A DNA stretch of 64,000 bases from Deltaproteobacteria bacterium (GTDB lineage: Bacteria; Desulfobacterota; Desulfuromonadia; Geobacterales; Pseudopelobacteraceae), in the NCBI GenBank assembly GCA_016182975.1, contig JACPFJ010000016.1, positions 44,572 to 108,571 on the forward strand, written 5' to 3'. Made by a program: the position numbers and the translations under genes. The notes under the pieces are model-generated. The model ran no database searches and had not been told where the DNA came from. It was given only the letters and a program-made list of their open reading frames with translations. Position 1 is the first letter of the stretch. Every line of letters starts with the position of its first letter. Of this stretch, positions 41,244 to 49,980 are shown in pieces.

Positions 41244-41374
41244 CTTAACGCAAGGGCGCAAAGACGCCAAGAAATCAACTGACTATATGAGGCTCGCTTC
41301 TCGCCTGACAGGTAATGGTTTTTGGGTTAACGTATTCCTCTATTCCTTGCTTCCTTGCGTCTTTGCGTTTCAAA
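41244..41374. repeat. GCAAAGACGC-ended MITE-like element between murB and ddl
   Basis: About 131 bp with ends TTAACGCAAGGGCGCAAAG and CCTTGCGTCTTTGCGTT. Second copy of the element at 24328-24462. It fills the 193-bp gap between ddl and murB, which otherwise holds nothing; elsewhere in the cluster these genes are tightly packed. Confidence 0.85.
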
Positions 41375-41387
41375 TAATCTTTAAGGT

Positions 41388-42290
41388 TTATTCCTCTCCC
41401 ACGATCCGCACTTCCTCCTCCAGCGTAACGCCGGATGTCTCGAACACCCGCTGTTTGACCCGCGCCGCCAGTCCCAGAAAATCCCGCGCGGTCGCCCCGC
41501 CCCGGTTCACCAGGAAGTTGCTGTGCACCTCGGAGACCTGGGCGCCCCCCACGCAGGCGCCGCGCATGCCGGCGGCGTCGATCAGGCGCCAGGCCGCCCG
41601 GCCGGGCGGGTTCTTGAAAAAGGAGCCGGCGCTGGGAAAACCGACATTGTGCTTCGAGCGCCGCAGATCGAGGTCCCTGCGGATCTCCTCCTCCGTCTGC
41701 CGGCTGTCGCGCGGCTCCAGCCCGAGAACGGCCGCCAGGACGATATCACCCTGTTCCAGTGCCAGATGACGGTAGCCGAACTCCAGTTCGTCCACGCAGA
41801 ACTCGCAGATCCGGCCGCCACGCAGCAGCGTCAGGCACTCCGTTCGCTCCAGTATTCCCTCGCCGTATGCGCCGGCATTCATCCTGAGCGCACCGCCGAC
41901 GGTGCCGGGGATGCCGGAGATGAAGCCGATGCCGCCAAGTCCCCGCTCCTGGGCGAAACGCACCACCGCCAGGTTTTCCGCTCCGGCGCCCGCCCTGATC
42001 CGCCCCTCACCCGCATCCTCGATCCGGTTGAGACGTCCCAGCGATATGACGGCGCCCCGTATCCCCCTGTCCCGCACCAGCAGGTTGTACCCCTTGCCGA
42101 TGGCCAGCCAGGGGATGTCCCGCGATCCGAGCCAGGCGACCAATTCCCGGAGATCGTCCGCATCCTCCGGCACGGCGTACAGGTCGGCCGGACCCCCCAC
42201 CCGGAGCGAGGTGTGACGGCTGAGCGGCTCGTTCTCCCTCAGTTCGCCGCGGAAAAAGCGGCGGATATCTTCGCAGGGGCTGGCGGCCAT
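41388..42290 (-). CDS. murB: UDP-N-acetylenolpyruvoylglucosamine reductase
   Basis: 300 residues, FAD-dependent. Motifs: HTSLRVGGPADLYA, the FAD-binding SGIPGTVGGALRMNAGAYG, the catalytic-region FPSAGSFFKNP with the active-site Ser, and a C-terminal Glu in SEVHSNFLVNRG. Length and lack of the type I extra domain fit the type IIb form common outside gamma-proteobacteria. Six bp from murC. Confidence 0.96.
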   Translation of the reverse strand: MAASPCEDIRRFFRGELRENEPLSRHTSLRVGGPADLYAVPEDADDLRELVAWLGSRDIPWLAIGKGYNLLVRDRGIRGAVISLGRLNRIEDAGEGRIRAGAGAENLAVVRFAQERGLGGIGFISGIPGTVGGALRMNAGAYGEGILERTECLTLLRGGRICEFCVDELEFGYRHLALEQGDIVLAAVLGLEPRDSRQTEEEIRRDLDLRRSKHNVGFPSAGSFFKNPPGRAAWRLIDAAGMRGACVGGAQVSEVHSNFLVNRGGATARDFLGLAARVKQRVFETSGVTLEEEVRIVGEE

Positions 42291-42296
42291 GGGCCC

Positions 42297-43676
42297 CTAC
42301 ACCCCCTGCAATTTGACAAGCAGACCTTCCCCGGCCTGCCAGATGTTGCCCGCCCCCAGCGTCATGACAATGTCCCCCGCCTGGACGATGCCGGCCAGGT
42401 GCTCGGGGAGCGCCTCGCGGTCGGCCACGTGGGTCACGTCGCGTTGGCCGTGCTTCTTGACGGCATTGGCCAGGGCCTCGGCCGAGACCCCCTCGATCGG
42501 CTGCTCGCTGGCCGCGTAGATGTCGGTCAGCACCAGCACGTCGGCGTCGTAGAAGCACTTGACGAACTCGTCGAACAGTTCCCTGGTGCGGGTGTAGCGG
42601 TGCGGCTGGAAGGCGACCACCAGCCTCCGCTCGGGCCAGCCGTTCTTGGCCGCCGCCAGCGTGGCCCTGATCTCGGCCGGGTGGTGGCCGTAGTCGTCCA
42701 CCACCATGATGCCGCCCACCTCCCCTTTCACCTGGAAGCGCCGCCCCACGCCGCCGAATCGGGCAAAGCCCTCCTGGATCAGGTTGAAGGGGACATCCAG
42801 TTCCATGGCAACGGCGATGCAGGCCAGGGCGTTCAACACGTTGTGGGCGCCGGGCATGGCAAAGGAGACCTCGCCCATGCGGTACCCCTTGTAGTGGGCC
42901 ACGAAGGAGGTTCTGCCCCCTTCCAGTTTTATGTGGGTGGCGCGGATGTCGGCCTGGGAGGAGAGCCCGTAGGTGACGAAGCGCTTCTTCACCTGCGGGA
43001 TGACGTCGGCGATGTTGCCGTCCTCCAGGCAGAGCACAGCCAGGCCGTAGAAGGGGATCTTGTTGATGAAGTCGACGAAGGTCGCCTTGATCTGGGTGAT
43101 CCCGCCGGTGTAGAAATCCAGGTGATCGGCGTCGATGTTGGTCACCACGGCGATGGTGGGTGAGAGCTTGAGGAACGAACCGTCCGATTCGTCGGCCTCG
43201 GCCACCAGGAACTTACCCTGGCCCAGCACGGCGTTGGTCCCCAGGGTGTTGAGCTTGCCGCCGATGACGATGGTCGGGTCGATGCCGCCGTGGGTCAGGA
43301 TGGTGGCCACCATCGAGGTGGTGGTGGTCTTGCCGTGGGTGCCGGCGATGGCGATGCCGTACTTCATGCGCATCAGTTCGGCCAGCATCTCGGCCCGCGG
43401 GATGACCGGGATCAATCGTTCGCGCGCCTCCAGCACCTCGGGGTTGTCCTCGCGCACGGCCGTGGAGGTGACCACCACGTCCACGTTGGTCAGGTTGTTG
43501 CGGGCGTGGCCGATGTAGATCTCTCCGCCGATCGTGGCCAGGCGCTCGGTGGTGTCCGAGGCGCGCAGGTCCGAGCCGGAGACCTTGTACCCCAGGTTCA
43601 GCAGCACCTCGGCGATGCCGCTCATGCCGATGCCGCCGATACCGACAAAGTGAATCTTCTCGATTTTTCCGTACAT
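42297..43676 (-). CDS. murC: UDP-N-acetylmuramate--L-alanine ligase
   Basis: 459 residues. [15 protein letters not shown] at the N-terminus (UDP-binding Rossmann domain), ATP loop [30 protein letters not shown] and QPHRYTRT. Adds L-Ala to UDP-MurNAc. The ATG at 43676 follows GAAGGGAG; the longer frame to 43754 is repeat-derived and not credible. Confidence 0.97.
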   Translation of the reverse strand: MYGKIEKIHFVGIGGIGMSGIAEVLLNLGYKVSGSDLRASDTTERLATIGGEIYIGHARNNLTNVDVVVTSTAVREDNPEVLEARERLIPVIPRAEMLAELMRMKYGIAIAGTHGKTTTTSMVATILTHGGIDPTIVIGGKLNTLGTNAVLGQGKFLVAEADESDGSFLKLSPTIAVVTNIDADHLDFYTGGITQIKATFVDFINKIPFYGLAVLCLEDGNIADVIPQVKKRFVTYGLSSQADIRATHIKLEGGRTSFVAHYKGYRMGEVSFAMPGAHNVLNALACIAVAMELDVPFNLIQEGFARFGGVGRRFQVKGEVGGIMVVDDYGHHPAEIRATLAAAKNGWPERRLVVAFQPHRYTRTRELFDEFVKCFYDADVLVLTDIYAASEQPIEGVSAEALANAVKKHGQRDVTHVADREALPEHLAGIVQAGDIVMTLGAGNIWQAGEGLLVKLQGV

Positions 43677-43701
43677 GGTGCTCCCTTCGGTCGCAGGTTG
43701 A

Positions 43702-43777
43702 GGTATCCGTTCGCTGCGCTCACAGGTAGAGGTAGAGAAAAAGCCTTTCTTCACCTCTACCTCTACCTTTACCTGTG
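43702..43777. repeat. AGGTAGAGG-type hairpin repeat between murG and murC
   Basis: GGTATCCGTTCGCTGCGCTC, then CACAGGTAGAGGTAGAG and the opposing CTCTACCTCTACCTTTACCTGTG, forming a long hairpin. Its right end contributes the last two sense codons and the TAA stop of murG (minus-strand CACAGGTAA). A second copy lies at 56872-56939 beside rnpB. Confidence 0.8.
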
Positions 43778-44863
43778 GTTTTTCATCATCTCGTCCACGA
43801 TGATCCGGGCCGCGTCCAGCCTGGCCAGCGAGAAGGCCAGCCTGCCGGTCCTTTGCACCAGTTCGGTATCCGCCATCAGCTCCGTGATCATCCCGGCCAG
43901 CCTTTCACCCGTGAGCTCCCGCTCCAGCAGCATGAAACCGGCCCCCTTCTTCAGGAGCGCCTCGGCGTTGCGGCGCTGGTGGTCGTCCACCGCATGGGGA
44001 AAGGGGACGAACAGGCAGGCCTTGCCGCAGGCCGTCACCTCGGCTATGGAGGTGGCACCGGCGCGGCAGATCACCAGGTCGGCGCGCTGATAGGCTCCGG
44101 CCATGTCGTCGATGAAGGGGGTTGCCGCGGCATCGAACCCGTGCCGGCGGTAGGCCGCGGCGACCTCGGCCGCATCCTTGGCCCCTGTCTGGTGGCAGAT
44201 CTCCAGCCGGGAGGCTGCCCGCTCCAGCAATGGGAGCGCCGCCAGCATGGCCATGTTGATGGCGTGGGACCCCTGGCTGCCGCCGAACACCAGCAGCCTG
44301 AAACGCCCCTGCCCGCCGGTTCGCGGCCCCTCTCCCGCGCTCCTCGCGGCCTGCTCCAGGATCTGGCGCCGGAGCGGGTTGCCGGTCAGCAGCGTCTTCT
44401 CCAGGGGGAAATATTTGGCCGACTCCTCCAGGGTGATGAAGACCCGGTCGGCCACACGGGCCAGCAGCCGGTTGGTCAGACCGGGGATGGCGTTCTGTTC
44501 GTGGATGAAGCTGGGAAGCTGCATGCCCCGGCCGGCGAGCACCATCGGCAGCGAGGCGTAACCCCCCACCCCCAGCACCAGGTCGGGGCGGAAGGCCTTG
44601 AGCACCTTGCGCGACAGGGCGTAGCCGTAGAGCATCATGAACGCCCCCTTGAGCTGGCTGAGGACCCCCTTGCCGCGGATACCGGAGGCCTTGATCAGTT
44701 CCAGCCGGTAGCCGGCGGCGGGTACGGCCCGTGCCTCGATACCGCGCTCGGTGCCGACGAAGAGCACCTGGTTGGACTGGTCGCGGCCGAGAAATTCCTC
44801 GGCCACGGCGATGCCGGGAAAGAGATGGCCGCCGGTGCCTCCGCCGGCAATGATCAGTCTCAT
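43769..44863 (-). CDS. murG: UDP-GlcNAc:lipid I N-acetylglucosaminyltransferase
   Basis: 364 residues, GT-B fold, peripheral at the inner membrane, makes lipid II. Motifs: [51 protein letters not shown] and the donor-site [29 protein letters not shown]. The ATG at 44863 overlaps the ftsW stop (ATGA). The last codons and stop fall inside a palindromic repeat (43702-43777). Confidence 0.97.
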   Translation of the reverse strand: MRLIIAGGGTGGHLFPGIAVAEEFLGRDQSNQVLFVGTERGIEARAVPAAGYRLELIKASGIRGKGVLSQLKGAFMMLYGYALSRKVLKAFRPDLVLGVGGYASLPMVLAGRGMQLPSFIHEQNAIPGLTNRLLARVADRVFITLEESAKYFPLEKTLLTGNPLRRQILEQAARSAGEGPRTGGQGRFRLLVFGGSQGSHAINMAMLAALPLLERAASRLEICHQTGAKDAAEVAAAYRRHGFDAAATPFIDDMAGAYQRADLVICRAGATSIAEVTACGKACLFVPFPHAVDDHQRRNAEALLKKGAGFMLLERELTGERLAGMITELMADTELVQRTGRLAFSLARLDAARIIVDEMMKNHR

Positions 44864-45984
44864 TTTTCCTCTTTCAGGCTGATGGAAGCGATCTTCAGCC
44901 CGGACGATATGTTGAGCAGTATGCCGACGGCAAACAGGCTGACCAGGAGCGAACTGCCGCCGTAGCTGATAAAGGGGAGGGCCAGCCCCTTGGTGGGGAG
45001 CAGCCCGGTGACCACCCCCATGTTGACCGTGGCCTCGATGCCGAACAGCACGGCGATACCCAGCGCCAGGAAGCGCCCGAAGGTGTCCGGAGCGGCCACG
45101 GCGATGCGCATGGCGCGCTGCACCAGCAGGAAGAACATGGCGATGATTATTGCCACGCCGAGAAAGCCCAGCTCTTCGCCGACCACGGAGAGGATGAAGT
45201 CGGTGTGCGCCTCGGGAAGGTAGAAGAGCTTCTGCTTCCCCTCGCCCAGCCCCTGGCCGAATACCCCTCCCGTTCCCAGGGCGAGCCAGGACTGGATGAT
45301 CTGAAATCCCTTCCCGGACGGATCGCTCCAGGGATCGAGAAAGGCGTCGATGCGTCCCTTGTGGTAACCCCGGCTCAGCTTGATGGCCAGGAGCGGAAGC
45401 GCCAGCAGGAACATGGATACGATGTAGGTCAGCCTCGTGCCGGCCACGAAGAGCATGGTCATGGCCACCGCCGCCAGGGTCAGCGCCCCTCCCAGGTCCG
45501 GTTGCAGCACCAGAAAGCCGATCAGGAACATCAACACGATCATGTAGGGGATGAAGCCGGCGGTCAGGGACTTGACCTTGTCCTGCTTCTTGTCCAGCGA
45601 GTAGGCCATGTACATGATCAGGGCCAGCTTGGCCATCTCCGAGGGCTGCAGGTTGAAGCCGGGGAGCCTGATCCAGCGCGACGCCCCCCCCACCTTGCCG
45701 CCGATGCCCGGTATCAGCACCAGTCCCAGCAGCACCAGGCAGAGCAGCAGCGCCGGCACGGCCAGTTGTTTCCAGGCCCGGTAATCGATGCGCATCACCA
45801 CCAGCATCACGGCAAAGCCGAGGATGGCGAACAGCCCCTGGCGCTTGAGAAAGAAGAAGCCGTCGTGGAAACGCTTGTCGGCCATGACCGACGAGGCCGA
45901 ATAGACCATCACCACCCCGAAGCAGGTGAGCGCAATGGCCATCAGCATGACGATCAGGTCGTATTCTTCCAGCTTCTTGAACAT
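44860..45984 (-). CDS. ftsW: Lipid II polymerase / division protein FtsW
   Basis: 374 residues, ten transmembrane helices, SEDS family peptidoglycan glycosyltransferase working with FtsI. Family segments: GGASRWIRLPGFNLQPSEMAK, VLLQPDLGGA-type VLQPDLGGALTL, EAHTDFILSVVGEELGF and FISYGGSSLL. Position between murD and murG supports FtsW over RodA. Confidence 0.96.
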   Translation of the reverse strand: MFKKLEEYDLIVMLMAIALTCFGVVMVYSASSVMADKRFHDGFFFLKRQGLFAILGFAVMLVVMRIDYRAWKQLAVPALLLCLVLLGLVLIPGIGGKVGGASRWIRLPGFNLQPSEMAKLALIMYMAYSLDKKQDKVKSLTAGFIPYMIVLMFLIGFLVLQPDLGGALTLAAVAMTMLFVAGTRLTYIVSMFLLALPLLAIKLSRGYHKGRIDAFLDPWSDPSGKGFQIIQSWLALGTGGVFGQGLGEGKQKLFYLPEAHTDFILSVVGEELGFLGVAIIIAMFFLLVQRAMRIAVAAPDTFGRFLALGIAVLFGIEATVNMGVVTGLLPTKGLALPFISYGGSSLLVSLFAVGILLNISSGLKIASISLKEEK

Positions 45985-46000
45985 GGTTCTTCCTTGAATT

Positions 46001-46043
46001 GTCCGACTGGTCCGACTTGTCCGACCGGTCAGACGAGTCCGAC
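46001..46043. repeat. Short tandem GTCCGAC repeat between murD and ftsW
   Basis: Four clear GTCCGAC copies plus one degenerate GTCAGAC, spaced 9-10 nt apart, in the 63-bp gap between murD and ftsW. It looks like a small slippage-prone tandem array. It sits just upstream of ftsW; function unknown. Confidence 0.7.
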
Positions 46044-46047
46044 AGCC

Positions 46048-47391
46048 TTACAACCCCTTCACCGCCGCAATGAACCTCTTTGCCCGCTCCTCGTAGTCGC
46101 GGAACATGTCGAAGCTGGAGCAGGCCGGCGACATCAGCACTGTTCCGCCCGGTCTTGTGATCTCCGCCGCCAGCCGGACCGCCTCCTCCAGGGTCGCAGC
46201 GCGGCATGTGTCGGTCAATGCCCCGAGTTCGGCCTGCATGCGCCCGGCGGCCTCGCCGATCAGGATCAGGTGCCTGACCCGCTCGGCCACCAGCGGCGCC
46301 AGCGGCGCGTAGGTGCCTCCCTTGTCCTTCCCCCCCGCGATCAGGGTGATCTCCGCAAAGCTCTCCAGGGCCTTCTCCACGCTCCCGACGTTGGTGGCCT
46401 TGCTGTCCTCGTAGTAGGCAACACCGTTCACCTCGCGAACGAACTCCATGCGGTGGTGCAGTGCCTCGAAGCCCCGCACGGCCGCGAAGGATTCGTCCGG
46501 GCGGCAGCCGAGCAGCAGGGCGCAGGCCAGGGCGGCCATGATGTTCTCCAGGTTGTGCACCCCTTGCAGGCGGAAGCCTTCTGTCGGGAAAAGCTCTTCA
46601 CGGCCCCCGTGGCGGAAGCGGATCACCCCGTCCCGGTGGAAGATCCCCTCCTCCAGCTCCCGCTTCCGGCTGAAGGGGAAGAGCCGCGCCTTGAGCCCTT
46701 GCGCATGCCCCCAGACCAGCGGGTCGTCGGCGTTGACCACGGCGAAGTCGGAGGCATCCTGGTTCTCGAAGATGCGCAGCTTGGCGTCGATGTACCCCTG
46801 ATAGGTCGCGTAGCGGTCGAGGTGGTCCTCGCTGAGGTTGAGCAGGGCCGCCACCTGCGGCCGAAACGAGATGATCCATTCCAGCTGGAAGGAGCTGATC
46901 TCGGCCACAACGCGCTCCACCTGCTCGCCCGACTCGGCCAGCTCGATCAGCGGGTCGCCGATGTTGCCGCCGACGTAGGTGGCAAAGCCGTTGGCCCGGA
47001 AGATCTCGCCGGCCAGCGTGGTGGTGGTGGTCTTGCCGTTGGTGCCGGTGATCGCCACCAGGGGCGCCTGGATGAAGCGGCCGGCCAGTTCGATCTCGCT
47101 GACGATCTCGACGCCCGCGGCCTTGGCCTTAAGCAGCAGCGGGTGGTCCATCGGCACGCCCGGGGAGACCACGATCAGGTCGGCATCCAGGAAGGTGGCT
47201 TTGTCGTGCCGTCCCAGCTCCCAGATGATCCCCAGGTTGTTCAAGGCCTGAACATGGGTGGCCAGTTCCGCTTCACCCTTCATGTCGGTGACCGTCACCC
47301 GCGCCCCGCGCGAGGCGAGGAAGCGGGCCACCGCTACGCCGGTGCGGGCCAGTCCGACGACGAGTATGTTTTTGTCTCTCAGATCCATCAA
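46048..47391 (-). CDS. murD: UDP-N-acetylmuramoylalanine--D-glutamate ligase
   Basis: 447 residues. [16 protein letters not shown]-terminal domain, ATP loop [31 protein letters not shown], and YYEDSKATN with the conserved Lys region. Adds D-Glu. Its ATG follows the mraY stop directly. The C-terminal [16 protein letters not shown] is typical. Confidence 0.97.
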   Translation of the reverse strand: MMDLRDKNILVVGLARTGVAVARFLASRGARVTVTDMKGEAELATHVQALNNLGIIWELGRHDKATFLDADLIVVSPGVPMDHPLLLKAKAAGVEIVSEIELAGRFIQAPLVAITGTNGKTTTTTLAGEIFRANGFATYVGGNIGDPLIELAESGEQVERVVAEISSFQLEWIISFRPQVAALLNLSEDHLDRYATYQGYIDAKLRIFENQDASDFAVVNADDPLVWGHAQGLKARLFPFSRKRELEEGIFHRDGVIRFRHGGREELFPTEGFRLQGVHNLENIMAALACALLLGCRPDESFAAVRGFEALHHRMEFVREVNGVAYYEDSKATNVGSVEKALESFAEITLIAGGKDKGGTYAPLAPLVAERVRHLILIGEAAGRMQAELGALTDTCRAATLEEAVRLAAEITRPGGTVLMSPACSSFDMFRDYEERAKRFIAAVKGL

Positions 47392-48468
47392 TTACCTCAT
47401 CTTCAACGTCGAGATCGCCACCAGGGCCAGGATGATGGTGATGATCCAGAAGCGCACGATGATCTTCGGCTCGGCCACCCCCTTCAGCTCGAAGTGGTGG
47501 TGGATCGGCGCCATGCGGAAGATGCGCTTGCCGCGGTATTTGTAGGAACCTACCTGGAAGATCACCGAGAGCGCCTCGACCACGAAAACGCCCCCGACTA
47601 TCACCAGCAGGATCTCCTGCTTGGTCAAGACGGCGATGATCCCCAGGGTCCCCCCCAGGGAGAGCGAGCCGACGTCCCCCATGAAGACCTCGGCCGGATA
47701 GGAGTTGAACCAGAGAAAGCCCAAGCCCGCCCCCACCATGGCCCCGCAGAGTACGGCCAGTTCGCCGGCCCCGGGCACGCGCGGCACCTGCAGATAGGCC
47801 GACAGGGTGGCGTGGCCGGCGATATAGGCAAAGAGCATGTAGGTGGCGGCGTTGATGGTAACCGGGCCGATGGCCAGCCCGTCCAGGCCGTCGGTCAGGT
47901 TGACGGCGTTGCTCGCCCCCACGATCACCAGGGTCACGAAGGGAATGAAGAATATCCACAGGTCGGGGTGGAAGCGCTTGAAGAAGGGGAAGTAAAGCTC
48001 CTCGCTGAAACCCGGCTTGAGAAACAGAAACAGCGCCACGCCGCTGGCCAGCAGCACCTGCCAGAACATCTTCTGGCGCGGCGAGAGCCCCTTGGGGTTC
48101 TTCTCCACAACCTTCTTGTAGTCGTCCACGAAGCCGATCAGGCCGTACCCCACGGTGATGAACAGGGCGGTCCAGATGTACTGGTTGGTCAGGTCGGCCC
48201 AGAGCAGTGTGGGGATGATGATGGCGGCCAGGATCAGCACCCCGCCCATGGTGGGGGTGCCCTGTTTCTGCAGGTGCGACTCCGGGCCGTCGGTGCGGAT
48301 CACCTGGCGGGCCTGCAGGCTCTCCAGCTTGCGGATTACCCACGGTCCAAGCACGAAGCAGACCAGCAGGGCCGTGATCATGGCGTAGATGGTGCGGAAC
48401 GTCAGGTACTTGAAGATGTTGAAGAGCTTGACGTTGCTCGCCAGCGGATAGAGCAGATGATAAAGCAT
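47392..48468 (-). CDS. mraY: Phospho-N-acetylmuramoyl-pentapeptide transferase
   Basis: 358 residues, ten transmembrane helices, transfers phospho-MurNAc-pentapeptide to undecaprenyl phosphate (lipid I). Motifs: [16 protein letters not shown] (two catalytic Asp), [14 protein letters not shown] with the catalytic Asp, [12 protein letters not shown], and [13 protein letters not shown] 134-bp gap with a repeat element separates it from murF. Confidence 0.97.
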   Translation of the reverse strand: MLYHLLYPLASNVKLFNIFKYLTFRTIYAMITALLVCFVLGPWVIRKLESLQARQVIRTDGPESHLQKQGTPTMGGVLILAAIIIPTLLWADLTNQYIWTALFITVGYGLIGFVDDYKKVVEKNPKGLSPRQKMFWQVLLASGVALFLFLKPGFSEELYFPFFKRFHPDLWIFFIPFVTLVIVGASNAVNLTDGLDGLAIGPVTINAATYMLFAYIAGHATLSAYLQVPRVPGAGELAVLCGAMVGAGLGFLWFNSYPAEVFMGDVGSLSLGGTLGIIAVLTKQEILLVIVGGVFVVEALSVIFQVGSYKYRGKRIFRMAPIHHHFELKGVAEPKIIVRFWIITIILALVAISTLKMR

Positions 48469-48487
48469 GAATGTTCCCCGATGTTGT

Positions 48488-48606
48488 GTAGGGGCGGCGT
48501 TTCGCCGCCCATGTTTGCCACCGATGTTTCGCCAGCCGATTGGGCAGGGAGACCCTGCGATTGGGCAGGGAGACCCTGCGATTGGGCAGGGAGACCCTGC
48601 CCCTAC
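48488..48606. repeat. GTAGGGGC-bounded element with three 21-bp tandem units, between murF and mraY
   Basis: 119 bp bounded by GTAGGGGCGGCG and CTGCCCCTAC. Next to the left end is the hairpin GGGCGGCG-TTT-CGCCGCCC. The right half (48538-48600) is three perfect copies of a 21-bp unit beginning GATTGGGCAGGG, itself with an inner GCAGGG/CCCTGC palindrome. The TAG stop of murF (48603-48605) lies inside the right terminus. Relative of the element at 21474-21570. Confidence 0.85.
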
Positions 48607-49979
48607 GGTCTGTTCCTGATCCCTGCCGCGACCAGTTCCATCCTCATGCCGCGCGACCCCTTGGCCAGCACGAAATCACCTGCCGCGGCATGGGTGAGGA
48701 TGTCGGCCACGATCTCCTCGCGGGTCATCCCCTGTATGACGGCCTCGGCCGGCATGCCGGCGCTCAAGGCGCCTTCGGCCGTATGGACGGTCAGGTCGCC
48801 GCAGAGATAGAGCCGGTCGGCCACCCTGGCGGCCTGCATGCCGAGGGTGCGGTGCAGACCGGCCTCGTCCCCCCCCAGTTCCAGCATCGCGCCCAGGGCC
48901 ACGAAGGCCCGTTTTGCACCCTTCAGCTCAGCCAGGGTCTCCAGGGCCGCCGCCATCGAGGCCGGGTTGGCGTTGTAGCTGTCGTCGATCAGCACCAGCC
49001 CGCCAGCCTCTTCCAGGCGGAAGCGCTTGTCAAAGGGGCGAAACGCCTCCAGCCCGTTCTTGATCTGCTCCGGAGCGACCCCCACGGCATGGGCCGCCGC
49101 GGCCGCCGCCAGGGCGTTATAGACGTTGTGCCGGCCGAAAGCCTGCAAGCGGACGGAGCTGCTGCCGCCGGGGAGATGCAGGTTGAAGCGCTGACCGCCA
49201 ATCCCCAGGGATTCGATCTCCGTTGCCCGGACATCCGCATCCGCCAGCCCGAAGGAGAGCCGCGGCACCCCGGGGGGGGAGGGGAGGAGGGCGACCAGCG
49301 GGTCGTCGCAGTTGAACACGGCGCACCCTCCGGCCGGCAGGCGCAGCAGCAGCTCCCCCTTGGCCCTGGCCACGTTCTCCACGCTCCCCATGCTCTCCAG
49401 GTGTGCCGGAAAGGCGTTCAGCACGACGCCCACCAGCGGGGCGGCGACCTCCGCCAGGCGGTCGATCTCCCCCGGCTCGCTCATCCCCATCTCCAGCACG
49501 GCCCAGCGGTGTTCTGGTCTCAGGCGGAAGAGCATCTGCGGCAGGCCGATCAGGTTGTTGAGGTTCCCCTCGGTCTTCAGCCCCGCCCCGCCCTGCCCCA
49601 GGATCGCGGCCAGCATCTCCTTGGTGGTGGTCTTGCCGTTGCTGCCGGTGACGCCGATGACCGGGATTGCGAACCGCCGGCGGTGGGCCGCGGCCAGGTC
49701 GCCCAGGGCCCGCAGGGTGTCCTTCACGGCGATGATGGTTATGTCGGGGGAGGGGGTGTTTTTCTCCAGCCACCACTCCTTGGCAAGCACCACCGTGACC
49801 CCCTTGGCGACCACCTCGGCAATAAAGTCATGCCCGTCGAAGCGCTCGCCCCTGAGCGGCACGAACAGCTCTCCCGGCCCTACCGTGCGCGAGTCGCTGG
49901 AGACGCCCCTGACCCCGCCGGTTTCAGGGCCGACGATCCTGCCGCAGCCGGCTGCGGCTATCTCGGGGATGGTGAACAT
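48603..49979 (-). CDS. murF: UDP-N-acetylmuramoyl-tripeptide--D-alanyl-D-alanine ligase
   Basis: 458 residues. [24 protein letters not shown] loop [22 protein letters not shown], and [12 protein letters not shown]. Adds D-Ala-D-Ala from Ddl. The ATG at 49979 lies one base after the murE stop. The last codons and TAG stop merge with a repeat element (48488-48606). Confidence 0.96.
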   Translation of the reverse strand: MFTIPEIAAAGCGRIVGPETGGVRGVSSDSRTVGPGELFVPLRGERFDGHDFIAEVVAKGVTVVLAKEWWLEKNTPSPDITIIAVKDTLRALGDLAAAHRRRFAIPVIGVTGSNGKTTTKEMLAAILGQGGAGLKTEGNLNNLIGLPQMLFRLRPEHRWAVLEMGMSEPGEIDRLAEVAAPLVGVVLNAFPAHLESMGSVENVARAKGELLLRLPAGGCAVFNCDDPLVALLPSPPGVPRLSFGLADADVRATEIESLGIGGQRFNLHLPGGSSSVRLQAFGRHNVYNALAAAAAAHAVGVAPEQIKNGLEAFRPFDKRFRLEEAGGLVLIDDSYNANPASMAAALETLAELKGAKRAFVALGAMLELGGDEAGLHRTLGMQAARVADRLYLCGDLTVHTAEGALSAGMPAEAVIQGMTREEIVADILTHAAAGDFVLAKGSRGMRMELVAAGIRNRP

Positions 49980-49980
49980 C

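Noticed and set aside
43769..46207. 812-codon minus frame joining a long N-terminal part to MurG
   Set aside because: The first 450 codons are an out-of-frame reading of ftsW; murG has its own ATG at 44863 overlapping the ftsW stop, so this is not a fusion.
45205..48810. 1,201-codon plus-strand frame across ftsW, murD and mraY
   Set aside because: Antisense to three essential genes with clear motifs; long only because stop codons are rare in this GC-rich frame.
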